Of a stretch of 64,000 nucleotides of DNA, positions 31,666 through 42,934 are shown piece by piece. The stretch lies in the NCBI GenBank assembly GCA_910589415.1, contig OU342633.1, positions 12,252,858 to 12,316,857 on the forward strand, written 5' to 3'. The DNA comes from Malachius bipustulatus. Its lineage: Eukaryota > Arthropoda > Insecta > Coleoptera > Melyridae. A model generated the notes under the pieces. That model was given only the letters and a program-made list of their open reading frames with translations, was not told the DNA's origin and ran no database searches. How positions within the stretch are numbered: the stretch's first letter is position 1; each line of letters starts with the position of its first letter. The position numbers and the translations under genes are program-made.

Positions 31666-32460
31666 TAGAATATTGAAACATAAAAAATCTCAAGTTATAT
31701 CAGCAACGACCGACAATGGGGCTAATATAGTAGCTGGTATAAAGATATTATTTGAAGGTAATAGTGTCATTCATGTAAGCTGTTTCGCTCATAATATTAA
31801 ATTAGTAGTTTGAAAAGCACTGGGAACTGTGACAGATCTTGTGCACATAGATATAGTAAAAGTTATCGTAGCTTATATCAAGCATAGCAATGATTTGAGA
31901 AATGACAACCCAACTTTCTCAAATGCTAAAAACCGAATTGGAGAAACAAATAGAAAAACAGCTGCTGCCTCTAGAAAAAAATCTATTATTAGCTGCTGCT
32001 GCTATTATAGATCCAAGATTTAAAAAGCTACACTTCTTAATACTGTTAATACAGCAAATACGATAAATTATTAAAAAAAATATATTGCAAATAGTGGATG
32101 AGGATCATCAGACCGAAAAGGTTGATGAAGTTTCAACTAAGAAGCCAAATGATATATGGCTGGTTCACGATGAAGCTACTGCAAGTGCAAGACGGTCGGT
32201 GGAGCAGAATGTTGAGACTATGACAAGTCTCCCAACTGAGTTCAAGCTGTATCTGAATCAGCCACTTGTGTTACTGCATGATACTGCAACAAGTATCGTG
32301 GCTATCAGACATTTAACAGTCACACGAGCATCTGTGCCGTCTGAGAGACTAGTGTCCTTGCTAATCTGATCTGTAGTGACCACGGGAGCATACTAACACC
32401 AAACCATACAAATCAGTTTTATTGTTTTTAGGCTCACTACATAGAGATTATTGGAAAATG
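31666..32460 (+). pseudogene. hAT transposase fragment (RNase H core and dimerisation region)
   Basis: The text ISATTDNGANIVAGIKILFE and HVSCFAHNIKLVV carries the TDNA.N/CFAH.L.L signature of hAT (zf-BED) transposases. It is followed by KALGT.TDLVHIDIVKVIVA. Then LLPLEKNLLLAAAAIIDPRF is readable in another frame. The dimerisation segment IRHLTVTRASVPSERLVSL (32300-32357) carries the SVPSERLFS hallmark. Stop codons at 31814, 32060 and 32370 inactivate it. BED finger and start are missing; the left border abuts P-element sequence. Confidence 0.8.
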
Positions 32461-33430
32461 TAAGAATTGTTCTATTGAGGTGTATTGTTTGCATTTGTAA
32501 ATTATAATAAAAACATTTATTGCTTCTTTTTTTTAAATTCATATTCATACCTACTTTACCCTCCCTAAATACCTGCAGTTCCCAATCAAGTTTTTGATTT
32601 TTTAATTTTAGGCAACTAATTAGTAATTACTAATTACTTAATTACCATAAATGAGTAAATGAATGACACTAATACTAAATGACAGTAATTGAAGTGCCAT
32701 GGCGATAACTGCCATACATTTTCATGACGTGACATGTATGACATGAACTGAAGATGAAATGACCTTAAATAAATGAGATGTTTGACGTTAACCTATACCG
32801 GTCCTAAAGTGCCGTAACTAACAATATCCTGTCAGTTGACAGTATTATGAAGTTATGAACCAAGATGAAAACAGTCGATAAGGCAGATAATGACAAAATA
32901 TTTACCTAATTTGATTATTATTATTATTGTTCAGTAATGAACTTATGAATTAATTTTTATTATATTTTTGACTTAAAGAAGTTATTATTAGCAATGTGGT
33001 CGAATCGGTATAAAGCCCGGTTAAATTAATTTTGTGTAACTAGGTTATCATGTTACTATTTTTGTTGATTCTGTTGTTATTTTTTGTTGCTTGATTAGAC
33101 GCGCGCTGTGCAATATTTTTCTTACGAGGTGGCTTATCGACTGCGTCGTCGTGGCCAGATTATTGGCAGAAGAAGAGAATGAACGGCGTCGTGATCGCGA
33201 TCGATTCGAAATCGCAATAATTATTTCCTATGCTATTATTATCGAATGCAAAATGGGTGGATCATCTCAAGAAGTTGGTGTATATAATGTGTGAGGGCCC
33301 TCCGTGCATCTGGATCTGCTAGAATCGGTGCCGTCGATTCGTTTGTTTAAATGGTGAATTCGATTAAAATCATTTACATTAGTATTCGTATTATTTTGTT
33401 ATATTTTGTTAAACTACTAATCAGGTAGTT
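32461..33430. other. Non-coding, probably interior/3' end of the hAT element
   Basis: AT-rich with ATTAGTAATTACTAATTA-type runs near 32620. A 67-codon ORF at 33091-33294 (Arg-rich, EEENERRRDRDRFE) has no family match that I can see. Confidence 0.3.
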
Positions 33431-33532
33431 TACAATAATTATTATACTTTTAAAATAACCGGTTATTGCAGCAACCGGTTTTTTCCCTGCAGTTAACCGT
33501 TGACGGTTATTATTCCTAAAAAAAACCGGTTA
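33431..33532. repeat. hAT subterminal ACCGGTT-rich segment (left of LINE insertion)
   Basis: AACCGGTTATT, GCAACCGGTT, TTAACCGTTGACGGTTATT and AACCGGTTA crowd about 90 bases. The same words continue after the LINE at 35580 and lead to AACCGCCCATCCCTA at about 35598-35612. Its inverse, TAGGGATGGGCGGTT, is a typical hAT end. Together they look like one hAT right end split by a LINE. Confidence 0.6.
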
Positions 33533-35579
33533 ATTCAAAATTCAAAATATATTTATTCCTTAGGCCAACATACACTGGATAGAACACGTCATAAAGTAAT
33601 AAAACTGGCCTGTACAACAATGACAGGCTTTCTTCAACATAAATAACAGGCGAAGTACAGCATGTGCAAAAAACAAAAAAGTCCAATGACAAACAAACAC
33701 AATGAATCACTTCTTAAGCGTAACAGCACAATATTCATGAAACTCAGTCAGTGTATAAAAGCAATTTGTAGTCAGCATTTCTTTTATCTTTTTTTTTGAA
33801 GGTGTTAAAATTTGCAGTATTTTTAAGATCTCTGGGCAAGAGATTATAAAAGTGTGCGCCAGCATAGCATGAAGACTTTTTATAAAAAGTGTGTGACAAT
33901 TTATTGACATGAATGTCATTTTTTCGGCGCGTGTTATGGTCATGGAGGTCTATATTAAGACACAAGTTGCTCTTATTTTTATGAGTAAAACACAACAATT
34001 TAAACAAATAGATACTTGTAAATGTTAGAATTTTATGCTGACGAAAGATTGGTCGGCAGGAGTCAAGTGGTCCGAGACAGAAAATAAGTCTCAAGATCCT
34101 TTTTTGGATGATAAATACTCGTCGGGAGTCCACAGCCTGTCCCCAATTTATCACGTTATATGAGATGAGAGAGTACGCCGCCGAGTAATAAAAGGACAGT
34201 AAGCAATCTTTCGAAAGACTATTCCTGAGATTCACGAGCGCATAACAACAAGAACTCAGTTTTGAGCATACGAAATCAACTTGCGAATTCCAACCCAAAG
34301 ACTGATCAATATGCACATCCAAGAATTTCGTTTTTTCTTCCCGCCTGATGACATAATTTCCGAAATCTATGTTCTGTAAAATAGGTTTCTTTAAGTCCGA
34401 TTTAAATTCTACAATGACAGTTTTATCAGAATTCAATATTAAATTATTCTTTCTGCACTACCATGAAAACTGATCAAGAACATTTACAATCTTCAAGGAT
34501 AGGCTGTGTACATCCGTATCCGCGACTATCACGGAAGCATCATCAGCGTACATAAATAGCAGTCCGTCTGTCAAATAGCGCGGCAGATCATTCACGTAAA
34601 TAAGGAACAGTAACGGACCTAATACGCTTCCCTGCGGTGTTCCCAGGTCGCAGTTCTGAAGGTCAGAAACAGCAGATCCTATCCTAACAATGAATTTTCT
34701 GTTAATCAAATACGAATATATCCAATCGTTAAGTTTACCTCGCACACCGAGGTTGTAAATTTTACTGCAGAGAAACTTTGGAACAACCGTGTCGAAGGCG
34801 CGTGACAGATCGAAGAAAATTCCGACCGTATGCACCCCCTTATCAATCAACTCGTATATCCTCCGTGTGAAGTCCGTCACAGCAGTCTCCGTAGATAAGC
34901 CTCGCCTAAAGCCATGTTGACAACTGTCCAGAAGGCCATTCTCGTCCAAAAATTGAAAAAGTCTATTACTCACAGCCCTCTCCAAAATTTTAGAGAAGAC
35001 AATGAGCAACGCCACAGGCCGATAATTACCCACGTCACATTTATCCAACTTTTTATATATCAGTACAATGCACGCAGTCTTCGATGACTGCGGGAACTCA
35101 CCATCTTGAATTGATTTTATTAATTAAATTTGAAAGGACCTCACAGAGCTCATTGCCACATTCCTTCAGCAAAGACATGGGAAACTCATCGATTCCAGTA
35201 CTTTTTTTGTTTTTGCAATCGAACAAGATATTTCTCACCTCTCTTTCAGTGACAGGGACAAAGAACATAGTTACGCTGCTCATTGCAGACGTAGTGCATC
35301 CAACTGAAAGACTGCCACCAAAATGACTCTTTAGGTTTTCCCCGACAATATCTCTGAAATAACAAGCGAACAGATTTGCTGCTTCGATAGGTTTAGTAAC
35401 AACAGAATCACCGCATTTTATCACTATTTTTTTGGACTTTTTTTTCTCTATCTTTATTTAAACCTGAACTAATGAGCTGCCACATTGTCCTAGTTTTGTT
35501 TACAGAGGAGTTGATTATGTTGGAGTAATAATCATTTTTTTCTATCTTTATTTGAAACCGAATTTGTCTCTTTTGGGTA
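33533..35579 (-). pseudogene. Jockey-like LINE (RT and C-terminal region), 5'-truncated, with 9-bp flanking duplication
   Basis: On the minus strand: EREVRNILFDCKNKKSTGID (35098-35424), then the RT core NYRPVALLIVFSKILERAV, FFDLSRAFDTV, GTPQGSVLGPLLFLIYVNDL, MYADDASVIV (34458-35048). Next is the C-terminal region CRKNNLILNSDKTVIVEF and NVINWGQAV, IIQKRILRLIFCLGP, HNTRRKNDIHV, FYNLLPRDLK (33744-34436). Stops at the three joints show frameshifts near 35080 and 34445. AACCGGTTA flanks both ends (33524-33532 and 35580-35588), as expected of a target-primed insertion. The target contains several such words, so this duplication is suggestive rather than proven. No endonuclease domain is present. 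Confidence 0.85.
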
Positions 35580-35612
35580 ACCGGTTATTTTTCAATAACC
35601 GCCCATCCCTAC
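35580..35612. repeat. hAT-like terminal inverted repeat, right end
   Basis: Read inward from 35612: TAGGGATGGGCGGTTATTGA, then AAATAACCGGTT. This is the TAGGGATGGG form of many hAT ends. It would close the element whose transposase fragment lies at 31.7-32.5 kb. Confidence 0.55.
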
Positions 35613-35960
35613 TCTCTGGTGTCTGAACTTCGATCGGGCCCTTTGCCCATTCTCGCGCTAGCGTCGAAGCAAAACCACTCTACGAGTTGGGTGGTCAAAG
35701 GTCACTGGACTTGCAATTTCTACAATACATTCTAATTATAGAGTCCGTGGGTCCAATTATATTATATTGAAATTACTGAAAGCTTTAAAACAAAATCAAA
35801 TTTTTGGAAAATATCGCCTACCCTTCATGCACGCTTCACCGTACGCAGTCACAGATCATCCATCAGTCATCTCTTCTCTTCCTTCCTTTTCCTCTCTCTG
35901 CTTGTGCTTGGTGTTGTGCTTGGTTCTTGCAAATACACTAGACTTAATAGTCTAATGTAT

Positions 35961-36589
35961 ATGGTTCTTGGTTTAATGAACAACGAACAGATACAGAAAC
36001 AACACTGGCGGTCGGCGGTAAAACGAAAACGTAACCCTCATTTACTCTTCTCAGAAGTCGTGCAAAAGGTAAGTATAAATCATCAATCCGACTTATTTTG
36101 ATATTGATATTTGGGCTAGATATTAATAATAATTATTGTACTTAGCAAATATGTAATATAAAATGTAAACCAATGGGTACCTCTAATGTTTATACTTATT
36201 CATACTTATGTTTACTTTTTTTAATTATAGAAATGGCCGACTGTCTTGTGTTGGTGGAGATGGGGTAAGAGGTACAGTCAGAAATATGCTGAAATCTTTG
36301 CTAACTGACAAAGTAGCAATGAAGTTTAATTGGAAAGGTCGTGAGAAACGACCATTTCAGGGCACAAAAATGTGTGAGGCCATTGAAGGTAACAATACAA
36401 CCTATATATATAGATAGGTTTTTCCCATTTACTAATAATTATTATTTTCATTATTATACTTTAGCTGCTGTGAAACAAGCATTCAATAAAGGTCACACTG
36501 ATCTTACTGATAAAGCAATTCATACCGCCATAAAAGGTTGGTTGAAACAGGCCAGTGGTCGTTCAAGTATGCTGAGGGGAGAAGATTGA
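35961..36589 (+). pseudogene. DUF4806-like gene fragment (three exons)
   Basis: Exon candidates: 35961-36068 (QKQHWRSAVKRKRNPHLLF, then GTAAGT), 36231-36388 and 36465-36589. The second reads RLSCVGGDGVRGTVRNMLKS, LLTDKVAMKFNWKGREKRPF; it joins in phase to the third, AAVKQAFNKGHTDLTDKAIH, ending GED and a stop. The GG......VR..L..LL...A..FNWKGR...F pattern is that of DUF4806, a domain of unknown role that is greatly expanded in insect genomes. The second-third splice (GT at 36389, AG at 36463-36464) keeps the frame. The first-second join does not, so the first exon may be wrongly assigned. It may belong with the CACTA-type transposase 2 kb downstream. Confidence 0.6.
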
Positions 36590-36907
36590 GCAAACAAATT
36601 CAATAAGGAAATAAGGTGAAGCTCAGTTTTCAAATCTCCTACATTGTATTTTCTAATGAGTGTTATGATTTTGTTGTAGATATAAATGACTAGAAGAGTT
36701 AATTTGTTTTAATGTTCATTTAGAATACCTATTTCATAATAGTACATCATAAAATTAGTTCATAATGTAAGGGATTATGGCAGGAGTGATGTTGGTGATA
36801 TTTTTATTTTATTTATTTGCACTTTTAAGTAGTGATATTTTGAACAACTCAAAAAATATTGGTTTATTATATTACTACTGTTCATGAACTGATGTTCTCC
36901 GACTGAT

Positions 36908-38430
36908 GAAAGAGAGAGAAATGTTGATGCTTGTGCCAGCTATAGGAGATCAAATAAGACTTCGAAGTAATTGGCGAGGGTGGATGGGAGCGCTCGATTT
37001 AGTTGGAGGCAGAAATGTAAATATTTATATTTTCTTCTGATATTTAAGAAAACGCGCATGAATTTTCTTAATAATGTGTTTTCATTAGTTAACATTTTTC
37101 ATAATGTGCATTTTAGATACCAGAACCAGTAGTCTTGTATAATTAATTACCAGATATTAGATATTTCAAATTCTATCCTGACGACAGGACTTGAAAAGAG
37201 AAACAAACAGGTTCCTATGATAGAAGTAAATCATCAGATTATAGAGAAACAAGAACCATCTACTTCAGCTTCTACTGCCGCCCACAACTACAATGGGGGT
37301 CCTTACAAACATTCTGTAAGTAGGATAAAACATATTTAAATTTCTGTTATTTTAAATTTAAGTCTGTAAGACAAACAAGTGGTAAATATTAATCTTTAAC
37401 TTTTGATTTTCAAAGTACCCACTAGGTATATTAAACTTTATATCAACGGTAATGTATGTCTATTTTTATATTGAATTTCAGTTTCACACTTCATTGGAAC
37501 AAAGTCCGGAAGGTCGGGCAATTTTGGCGCCTGGTATAGCAAGAGGGGGGCAAAAAGAAAGACGAGAGCTAAGCCGCATTATCGTTATATTGGACGATGT
37601 CCATAATAAGAAAATAGACGCCGTTACTTGGACTGAAATCAGCCATAATATAAACAGGGTCTTCTAAAAAGAACCTGCTAGTTTGTATTTTTCGGTAACA
37701 ATATCAGCTTCGCAGTTTCAAAGAAAAAGAAATTCAAGCGGCCTCCTCTACGAGGCTTGCATAAGCAGGCGGAGAAAGCTACGTCAGCTGGAGTTGATTC
37801 CACCGTCTCGATCCAGGTCATCCTCTTCAAATCGTTCTTCCGAACCTCAGCAGCTGCATCCAGTCCAAAGCATAGATGAAGGTAATAATATGTTTTTCAC
37901 CACCTATTAAGGTACTGTGAGTCGGAAATGCATATTTTCTCGAATACAGGGAATCACACCTGAAAAAATCGTTTTATTGTTAATCCGTTTTAGATCTTAG
38001 GCCTATTCTAGAAGAAAGGCTTCAGTGGCTTACGACTGGACTGCATCCCTGGAGCTTAGTAGAGCCTTATTGGAGAGACACAGCCGAATTTTGATTGAGA
38101 GGGGGTGGACCAACAGAGTCGATTGACAATTATATTTCTAAATATCCTGCCTTGAAACAAAGTCAGGGTTACAAGTTGGTAAGTCGAAATTTTTTATTTA
38201 TTGGCAAATAATTATTTTCAGACAATCTCTCATAACTATAATTATAAGAAATAACTATATTATTAGATAGGAAATATTTACACCTATACTTATACCTACA
38301 ATTTCTTTAAACAGTTGCTACTAGACTTCGACTATTTATATCCCAACAGAGAAAATAGTTTATATTCTGCTTTAATTGGGACTAAAGAAAACATAATTCC
38401 AGTAGCAGTTCAAAAGACTGCTAAATTCTA
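36908..38430 (+). pseudogene. SAM/SAMD3-like multi-exon gene fragment
   Basis: A string of exon-like blocks reads: MKEREMLMLVPAIGDQIRLR (36908-37016, like the C-terminal helix of a SAM domain); KRNKQVPMIEVNHQIIEKQE (to 37314, GTAAGT follows); SLEQSPEGRAILAPGIARGG and RELSRIIVILDDV (37484-37666, after TTTCAG). Then LLYEACISRRRKLRQLELIP (37683-37880); LQWLTTGLHPWSLVEPYWRD and SIDNYISKYPALKQSQGYKL (37994-38178, GTAAGT follows); LLLDFDYLYPNRENSL (from 38315). The GR..L, LR..GLI, PW..V...W..T and P.LK...GY.L order matches SAMD3-like proteins that are amplified in insects and fish. Stops near 37667 and 38093 suggest decay. Confidence 0.5.
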
Positions 38431-38474
38431 ACAAACTAGAAACTAGTCAGACCAAAGAACCAGACAGCACATCG

Positions 38475-39310
38475 ATGAACTCATTTTTGAAACCTTTCAC
38501 TGAACAGGTGGGAGCGTTATTCCAAGACGGTCTTCCTATTATTAATCCCATTACTAAACAACTAGAGAATATAAAGATTTCACCATTACTTTGCTGCGTA
38601 AATTCTGTGGCCAGGCCAGTCCTCCAGAACGGGTTGCAGTTTAACGGTTACTTCGGGTGTAGTTGGTGCTACCACCCTGGTCAATACAATAACCAGGTAA
38701 AATACCCAAGAGCACTGAAGGTGACATTGCACACAGGACAGCAGCATCTCACATGAGAGATCTTCAGCAGTTTGCTGCAAAGGGGTTCACCACACCAGTC
38801 CGAGGAGTTAAAGGGCCATCGCAGTTGTTGACGCTGCCAAATTTCGACCTTGTTTGGTCCCTTCCGCCGGATTATATGCACGGAGGTGATATTAGGTAAG
38901 ATAAAAACCACAGATTTATTGAAACTGATGTCTGTAATATTTCCAGGAGTGACTCGTCAGACTTGGGATCTGGTCTATTTATAGCCCGGAACCAAAGCAT
39001 ACTTATTATCTTGGAAAACCATCAACTTTACATAAAATCAACGAGAGGCTGACCACTATCAAGCCGCTACAATGTATTCACAGGTTGCCCAGAGCCTTGA
39101 AATTTAAGGCCAAGTGTAAGGCGATCGAGTGGACATCGTGGCTATTATTTTATGCCATACCATGTTTGAGTGGAATCAAAATATTTTGACAATCTGGCTC
39201 TATTGATTGACTCATCAGAGCAAAATATCACAAATTGACTTACATTTGGCCAACACTAAATAAAAAAAATTGTACTAGAATTTGAAAAGTTATATGGGAA
39301 AACAGTGGTT
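38475..39310 (+). pseudogene. CACTA/EnSpm (TNP2-like) transposase fragment
   Basis: The text gives FLKPFTEQVGALFQDGLPII, LLCCVNSVARPVLQNGLQFN, GYFGCSWCYHPGQ, then VRGVKGPSQLLTLPNFDLVW and PPDYMHGGDIR. A short intron (GTAAGA at 38897 to CAG near 38947) leads to GVTRQTWDLVY. Then KHTYYLGKPSTLHKINERLT, PRALKFKAKCKAIEWTSWLL and FYAIPCLSGI follow. NG..GC.WC.HPG and DYMH....GV.R..LDLW are signatures of TNP2-type transposases of CACTA elements. Frame breaks near 38756, 38980 and 39190 inactivate it. An RTE-type LINE begins right after, at 39361. Confidence 0.7.
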
Positions 39311-39360
39311 CAAGGGGTTTGGTAGGCAAACTAAGGGGGTTGACAAACCAAACTCAAAAG

Positions 39361-39788
39361 ACAACCTCACCTGCTCGTGGTGCACCCTGCTAGATAACTA
39401 ACGAGGCTCTGTCGACCGAGTATCTGACGGTATAAGCAGACCCCTCTTGCTGGCCAACAGCTTCGGGTGGATGAGTCAGTAATAGTAGGGCACTCACTTG
39501 TCCTAGGGATCATACCTAAAGGCGGATGAATCAAAGCAAAAATGATCATCGGCATGTGGATGCAAAAGGCACAACCTCACCTGCTCGTGGTGCACCCTGC
39601 TAGACAACTAACGAGGCTCTGTCGACCGAGTATCTGACGGTGTAAGCAGACCCCTCTTGCTGGCCAACAGCTTCGGATGAATGAGCCAGTAAGAGTAGGG
39701 CACTCACTTGTCCTAGGGATGAGAAATCATACCTAAAGGCGGATGAATCAAAGCAAAAATGATCATCGGCATGTGGATGCAGAAGGCA
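39361..39788 (+). repeat. Two tandem 5'-leader monomers of a LINE (about 210 and 218 bp)
   Basis: ACAACCTCACCTGCTCGTGG at 39361 recurs at 39571, and the copies stay similar to GATCATCGGCATGTGGATGC. The second copy has GAGAA-type extra bases near 39720. They lie directly upstream of the endonuclease ORF. Tandem 5'-UTR monomers that carry an internal promoter are known for several LINE clades. Confidence 0.85.
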
Positions 39789-39934
39789 AGGGAAAACCAC
39801 TGCATTCAAGACTGTAAGAGTATCCTTAGTACAGTCGTATGCAGCAATCATGAAAGTGTTCAAAACGAAATTTTCCGGAGTTAATAGTTCCCCAATCGGA
39901 TCTCTGGGGGGAGCAGTGGCGAAATAACAAGTTT

Positions 39935-40933
39935 ATGAAGAAATCAGCAAACAGTATGAAGACAGGAACGTGGAATGCAAGAAGTGTTTTTGCATCGACA
40001 TCGGGTAAACTGGAAAACATTGTAAAGGAGATGTTAAGACTGAATGTGGATATTTTGGGAGTTAGCGATGTGAGATGGTCAGGAAATGGAAGCTGCGCAA
40101 CAGATAACGGCACATTCTATTATTCAGGGAATGGTGACTCAAAGCATTTGTATGGCGTTGGATTGATTCTGAACAAAAACTTCACAGGTTCGGTTTTAAA
40201 TTTTATACCTTACTCAGTTAGAGTCATGATGCTCCAGCTTCAAACACATACAGGACATATGAACAAAATACAGGCATATGCACCAACAGCGGAGAATGAA
40301 GATGACGAAGTTGAGGGATTCTATACTGAAATTGATGCTATCTTTGAGAGCATAAAGAGTAATGATATTACGGTAGTTATGGGAAATTTCAACGCCAAAG
40401 TAGGCAAAGACAAGGTCGAAGGATACACAGGAGGTTTTGGCCTGGGAGAAAGGAATGACAGAGGGGATCGACTGATAGAGTTCTGTCAAAATAAAGATCT
40501 TATGATAACAAATACCTTCTTCAAACTACCAGATCGTAGATTGTACACCTGGAAATCCCCTATGGACAACCCAGGAAATACAGTAAGGAAACAAATTGAC
40601 TACATCCTTATTAACAATCGCTATAAAAAATCAGTCAAAGCCGCAAAAGCATACCCGGGGGCTGACATTAATTCCGATCACAACCCAGTTATAGCGAAAC
40701 TTAGTATAAAGTTAAAAAAGATTACAAAACGTCTCAACAACTATATAGACCCAAGACTCCATATAGGAGTTCTGAAATCTGACACAGTTAAGAATGAGAC
40801 CAACGAATGTATGAGGGGCATTAATATATCGAATGAAGACTGTGTAGAAGAACCGTGGAAGCAAATACAGGCAGGGCTGCAAACAATAGATAAAAAACAT
40901 CTAACAGCTAAAAGAACAAAGAAAAAGCCCTGA
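39935..40933 (+). pseudogene. RTE-type LINE apurinic-type endonuclease; RT lost
   Basis: The 332-codon ORF is an intact AP-endonuclease-like domain: MKTGTWNARSVF, LGVSDVRWSGNG, GVGLILNK, YAPTAENEDDEVEGFY, VVMGNFNAKVG (MGDFNAKVG in the family), FKLPDRRLYTWKSP, RKQIDYILI and SDHNPVIAKL. Conserved metal and catalytic positions are recognisable (N, E/D, D, N, SDH). One notable change is D to N in MG(D/N)FNAK, which should impair catalysis. The ORF stops after KRTKKKP, where RTE proteins would continue to the RT domain; after WITSEILDL-like text the rest is missing. Confidence 0.85.
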
Positions 40934-41589
40934 ATAACATCAGAAATTCTAGATCTAGCGTTTTCTGATTTAACTCTATCACAAGAGTGGCATCTCACCC
41001 TTCTCACTCGCCTATCCGCCTGATCAGTCTCTACCTCCACAGCGCTGGTGGTATCTTTTTTCTCAGAGACCACTTTTTTAAGGATATCTCGATAGTTTTG
41101 ATGAAGTCCAGCGTTAGTTCCTTTGTTATTTTTTGGCACTTTCTGAAATAGTTTATGGATAATAATTATAAAATATATCGTGTGATCCACAAAATTTTTC
41201 ATCAACTGGTGCCTTGGAACAGAGAGATTGTTATTGTTATTTATTTTATATTGTGCGCATGAACATATTCTTAGTGTGAAAAGTTGTGCAGTTGGCAGTA
41301 GTGCCGAGTTCCGGAGGTGAACAGTGAGTTGAATAAAACGTGAACTATTATTAGTATTAACAAGACGAAGATGATGGTGGTTTAATTGTACCTACGTTAT
41401 TATGGAGATATAAACCAGCATGCTTATAACTGATGAAGTATTCTGAATTATTAAATATCCCGATCCACTAGCAATCTCCCAATAATTGCAGTCATGTCTG
41501 AGCTCATTTTACTAAAATAATGTTAAAATAACTTTAGTTAGTTCAAATTCTCAAGTGTCATGTAATTTCAATTCCTGTCTAAATTGAAA
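40934..41589. other. Non-coding stretch after the truncated LINE
   Basis: A 154-codon minus-strand ORF (40741-41205) overlaps the LINE end and shows no family signature. Nothing else is supported. Confidence 0.3.
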
Positions 41590-42077
41590 TAATATTTTCA
41601 AGCGGTATCCTATTGGATGAATGAAATTTTTATACAGAGTGGTAAAAAATTTGATTATTTTCATCACCCGGTATAAAAATTTCAGCTACATGATAGGATA
41701 CCAAATTAAAAAGTAAGATAGGGCCATGTAAACCGTTTTTCCATATCTCGAGCCGTTTTCAATATAAGCTGCTTTGAAAATGAAAAATCGCGATTTTCAT
41801 TTGTTTATAACTCATAAATTGCTCATTACAAACTTCAACTTTACAAACCATTATTTTTGACTTTTCTCAAATAATATGAAAATGTAATAATATAGAGGGT
41901 GTCCTATTTAAAATAACAAAGTTGTATGGCATACAGCGATATTGGGCCATCCTGTGTATCTGAAAATAATTTTACAAACTGCACTTTGCCCTCCCATTTA
42001 CAGCACTTTTTGGTTCATTTCGATATCTTTAATGGTATAGGTGTAATCGAGCTTTCCCATATCAATGACTCACCCTG
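41590..42077. mobile_element. Truncated copy of foldback family D
   Basis: From TTTTTATACAGAGTGGT through TCATCACCCGGTATAAAAAT and AATGTAATAATATAGAGGGT to the end TCACCCTG at 42077, the order follows the right half of the 27809-28659 element, with about one base in five changed. Only a stub of the left arm is present. Confidence 0.65.
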
Positions 42078-42656
42078 TATAATATAATTCCATAAAGCTA
42101 TTGTAGTCTGGATATATCCCGAACTAATATTTTACAGTTTTCACCACTCTACAGAATGATCTTCCTTCACCATAAGGTACAGGATTCCCTAGATATATTT
42201 GCATGTAATACTGCTTCAATAAGGAAGGTCACGCTGAACACTGTGCGTTCTTTCGCTCCATAACATAATGTATTTGATGCCAACTTCTGTAATTTACTTT
42301 ACACCTGTTCAAATTTATTCAGCTTTTATTAAGTCAATCTATTGTAATATTGAGCTTCATTTTTATGTAATTTTTCTTGTTGCCTTAAGGTAAAAACATA
42401 GTAGAACGACGAGACTAGAGGCACAACGACGAGGTAAGCGACGCGGCTTTTATTTAATCTTGTATGGTAATGAAGCCAAACATAGTGAAGAGGTTGACGC
42501 AGTACTAAGCGACGAGACAAGCGAGGCGATGCGCGTCGAGATAAAAATTGGATTTATTGTCGCGTTGACAAATTTGATTTTTTTGACAAAATTTGTAAAA
42601 AAAAAATAATTATTTAATAACCTGATGACTTGTAGAGTGTACGTACTACATACTCA

Positions 42657-42798
42657 ATGGCTGAGCAAGTGAATATAATAATAATCTCCGTGTTCAACAG
42701 GCGTGCATTATGGAATGCTTCTCATCCAGATCATAGGAACCGCTATGCATTAGATGAACTTTGGAAAGAAGTGGCCACAGAATGGAATAACAGGCAAG
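42657..42798 (+). pseudogene. MADF-domain protein of Harbinger copy 3, exon 1
   Basis: ATG at 42657 opens MAEQVNIIIISVFNRRALWN, then ASHPDHRNRYALDELWKEVA and TEWNNR. This is the first half of a MADF (Myb/SANT-like) domain, with the usual W...HP.....R....W..I/V. The donor is unclear: GCAAGT at 42794 (a GC-AG type) or GTAAAT at 42800. The second half of the domain begins on this strand at about 44015. The exon is too short to stand out as an ORF. Confidence 0.65.
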
Positions 42799-42934
42799 TG
42801 TAAATTTAATAATAAGTCATATATTTTATATACAGTCACTGGTATTGAACAGGGAAATTATTTAGGTAATCTTTAAAAGTGTCACGAATAAAAATTGCTT
42901 GATTGGGAACCCGACCTCTTGCGTTCCAATTTGG

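Noticed and set aside
40741..41205. 154-codon minus-strand ORF
   Set aside because: It overlaps the end of the LINE endonuclease on the other strand, has no family signature and is composed of low-confidence text.
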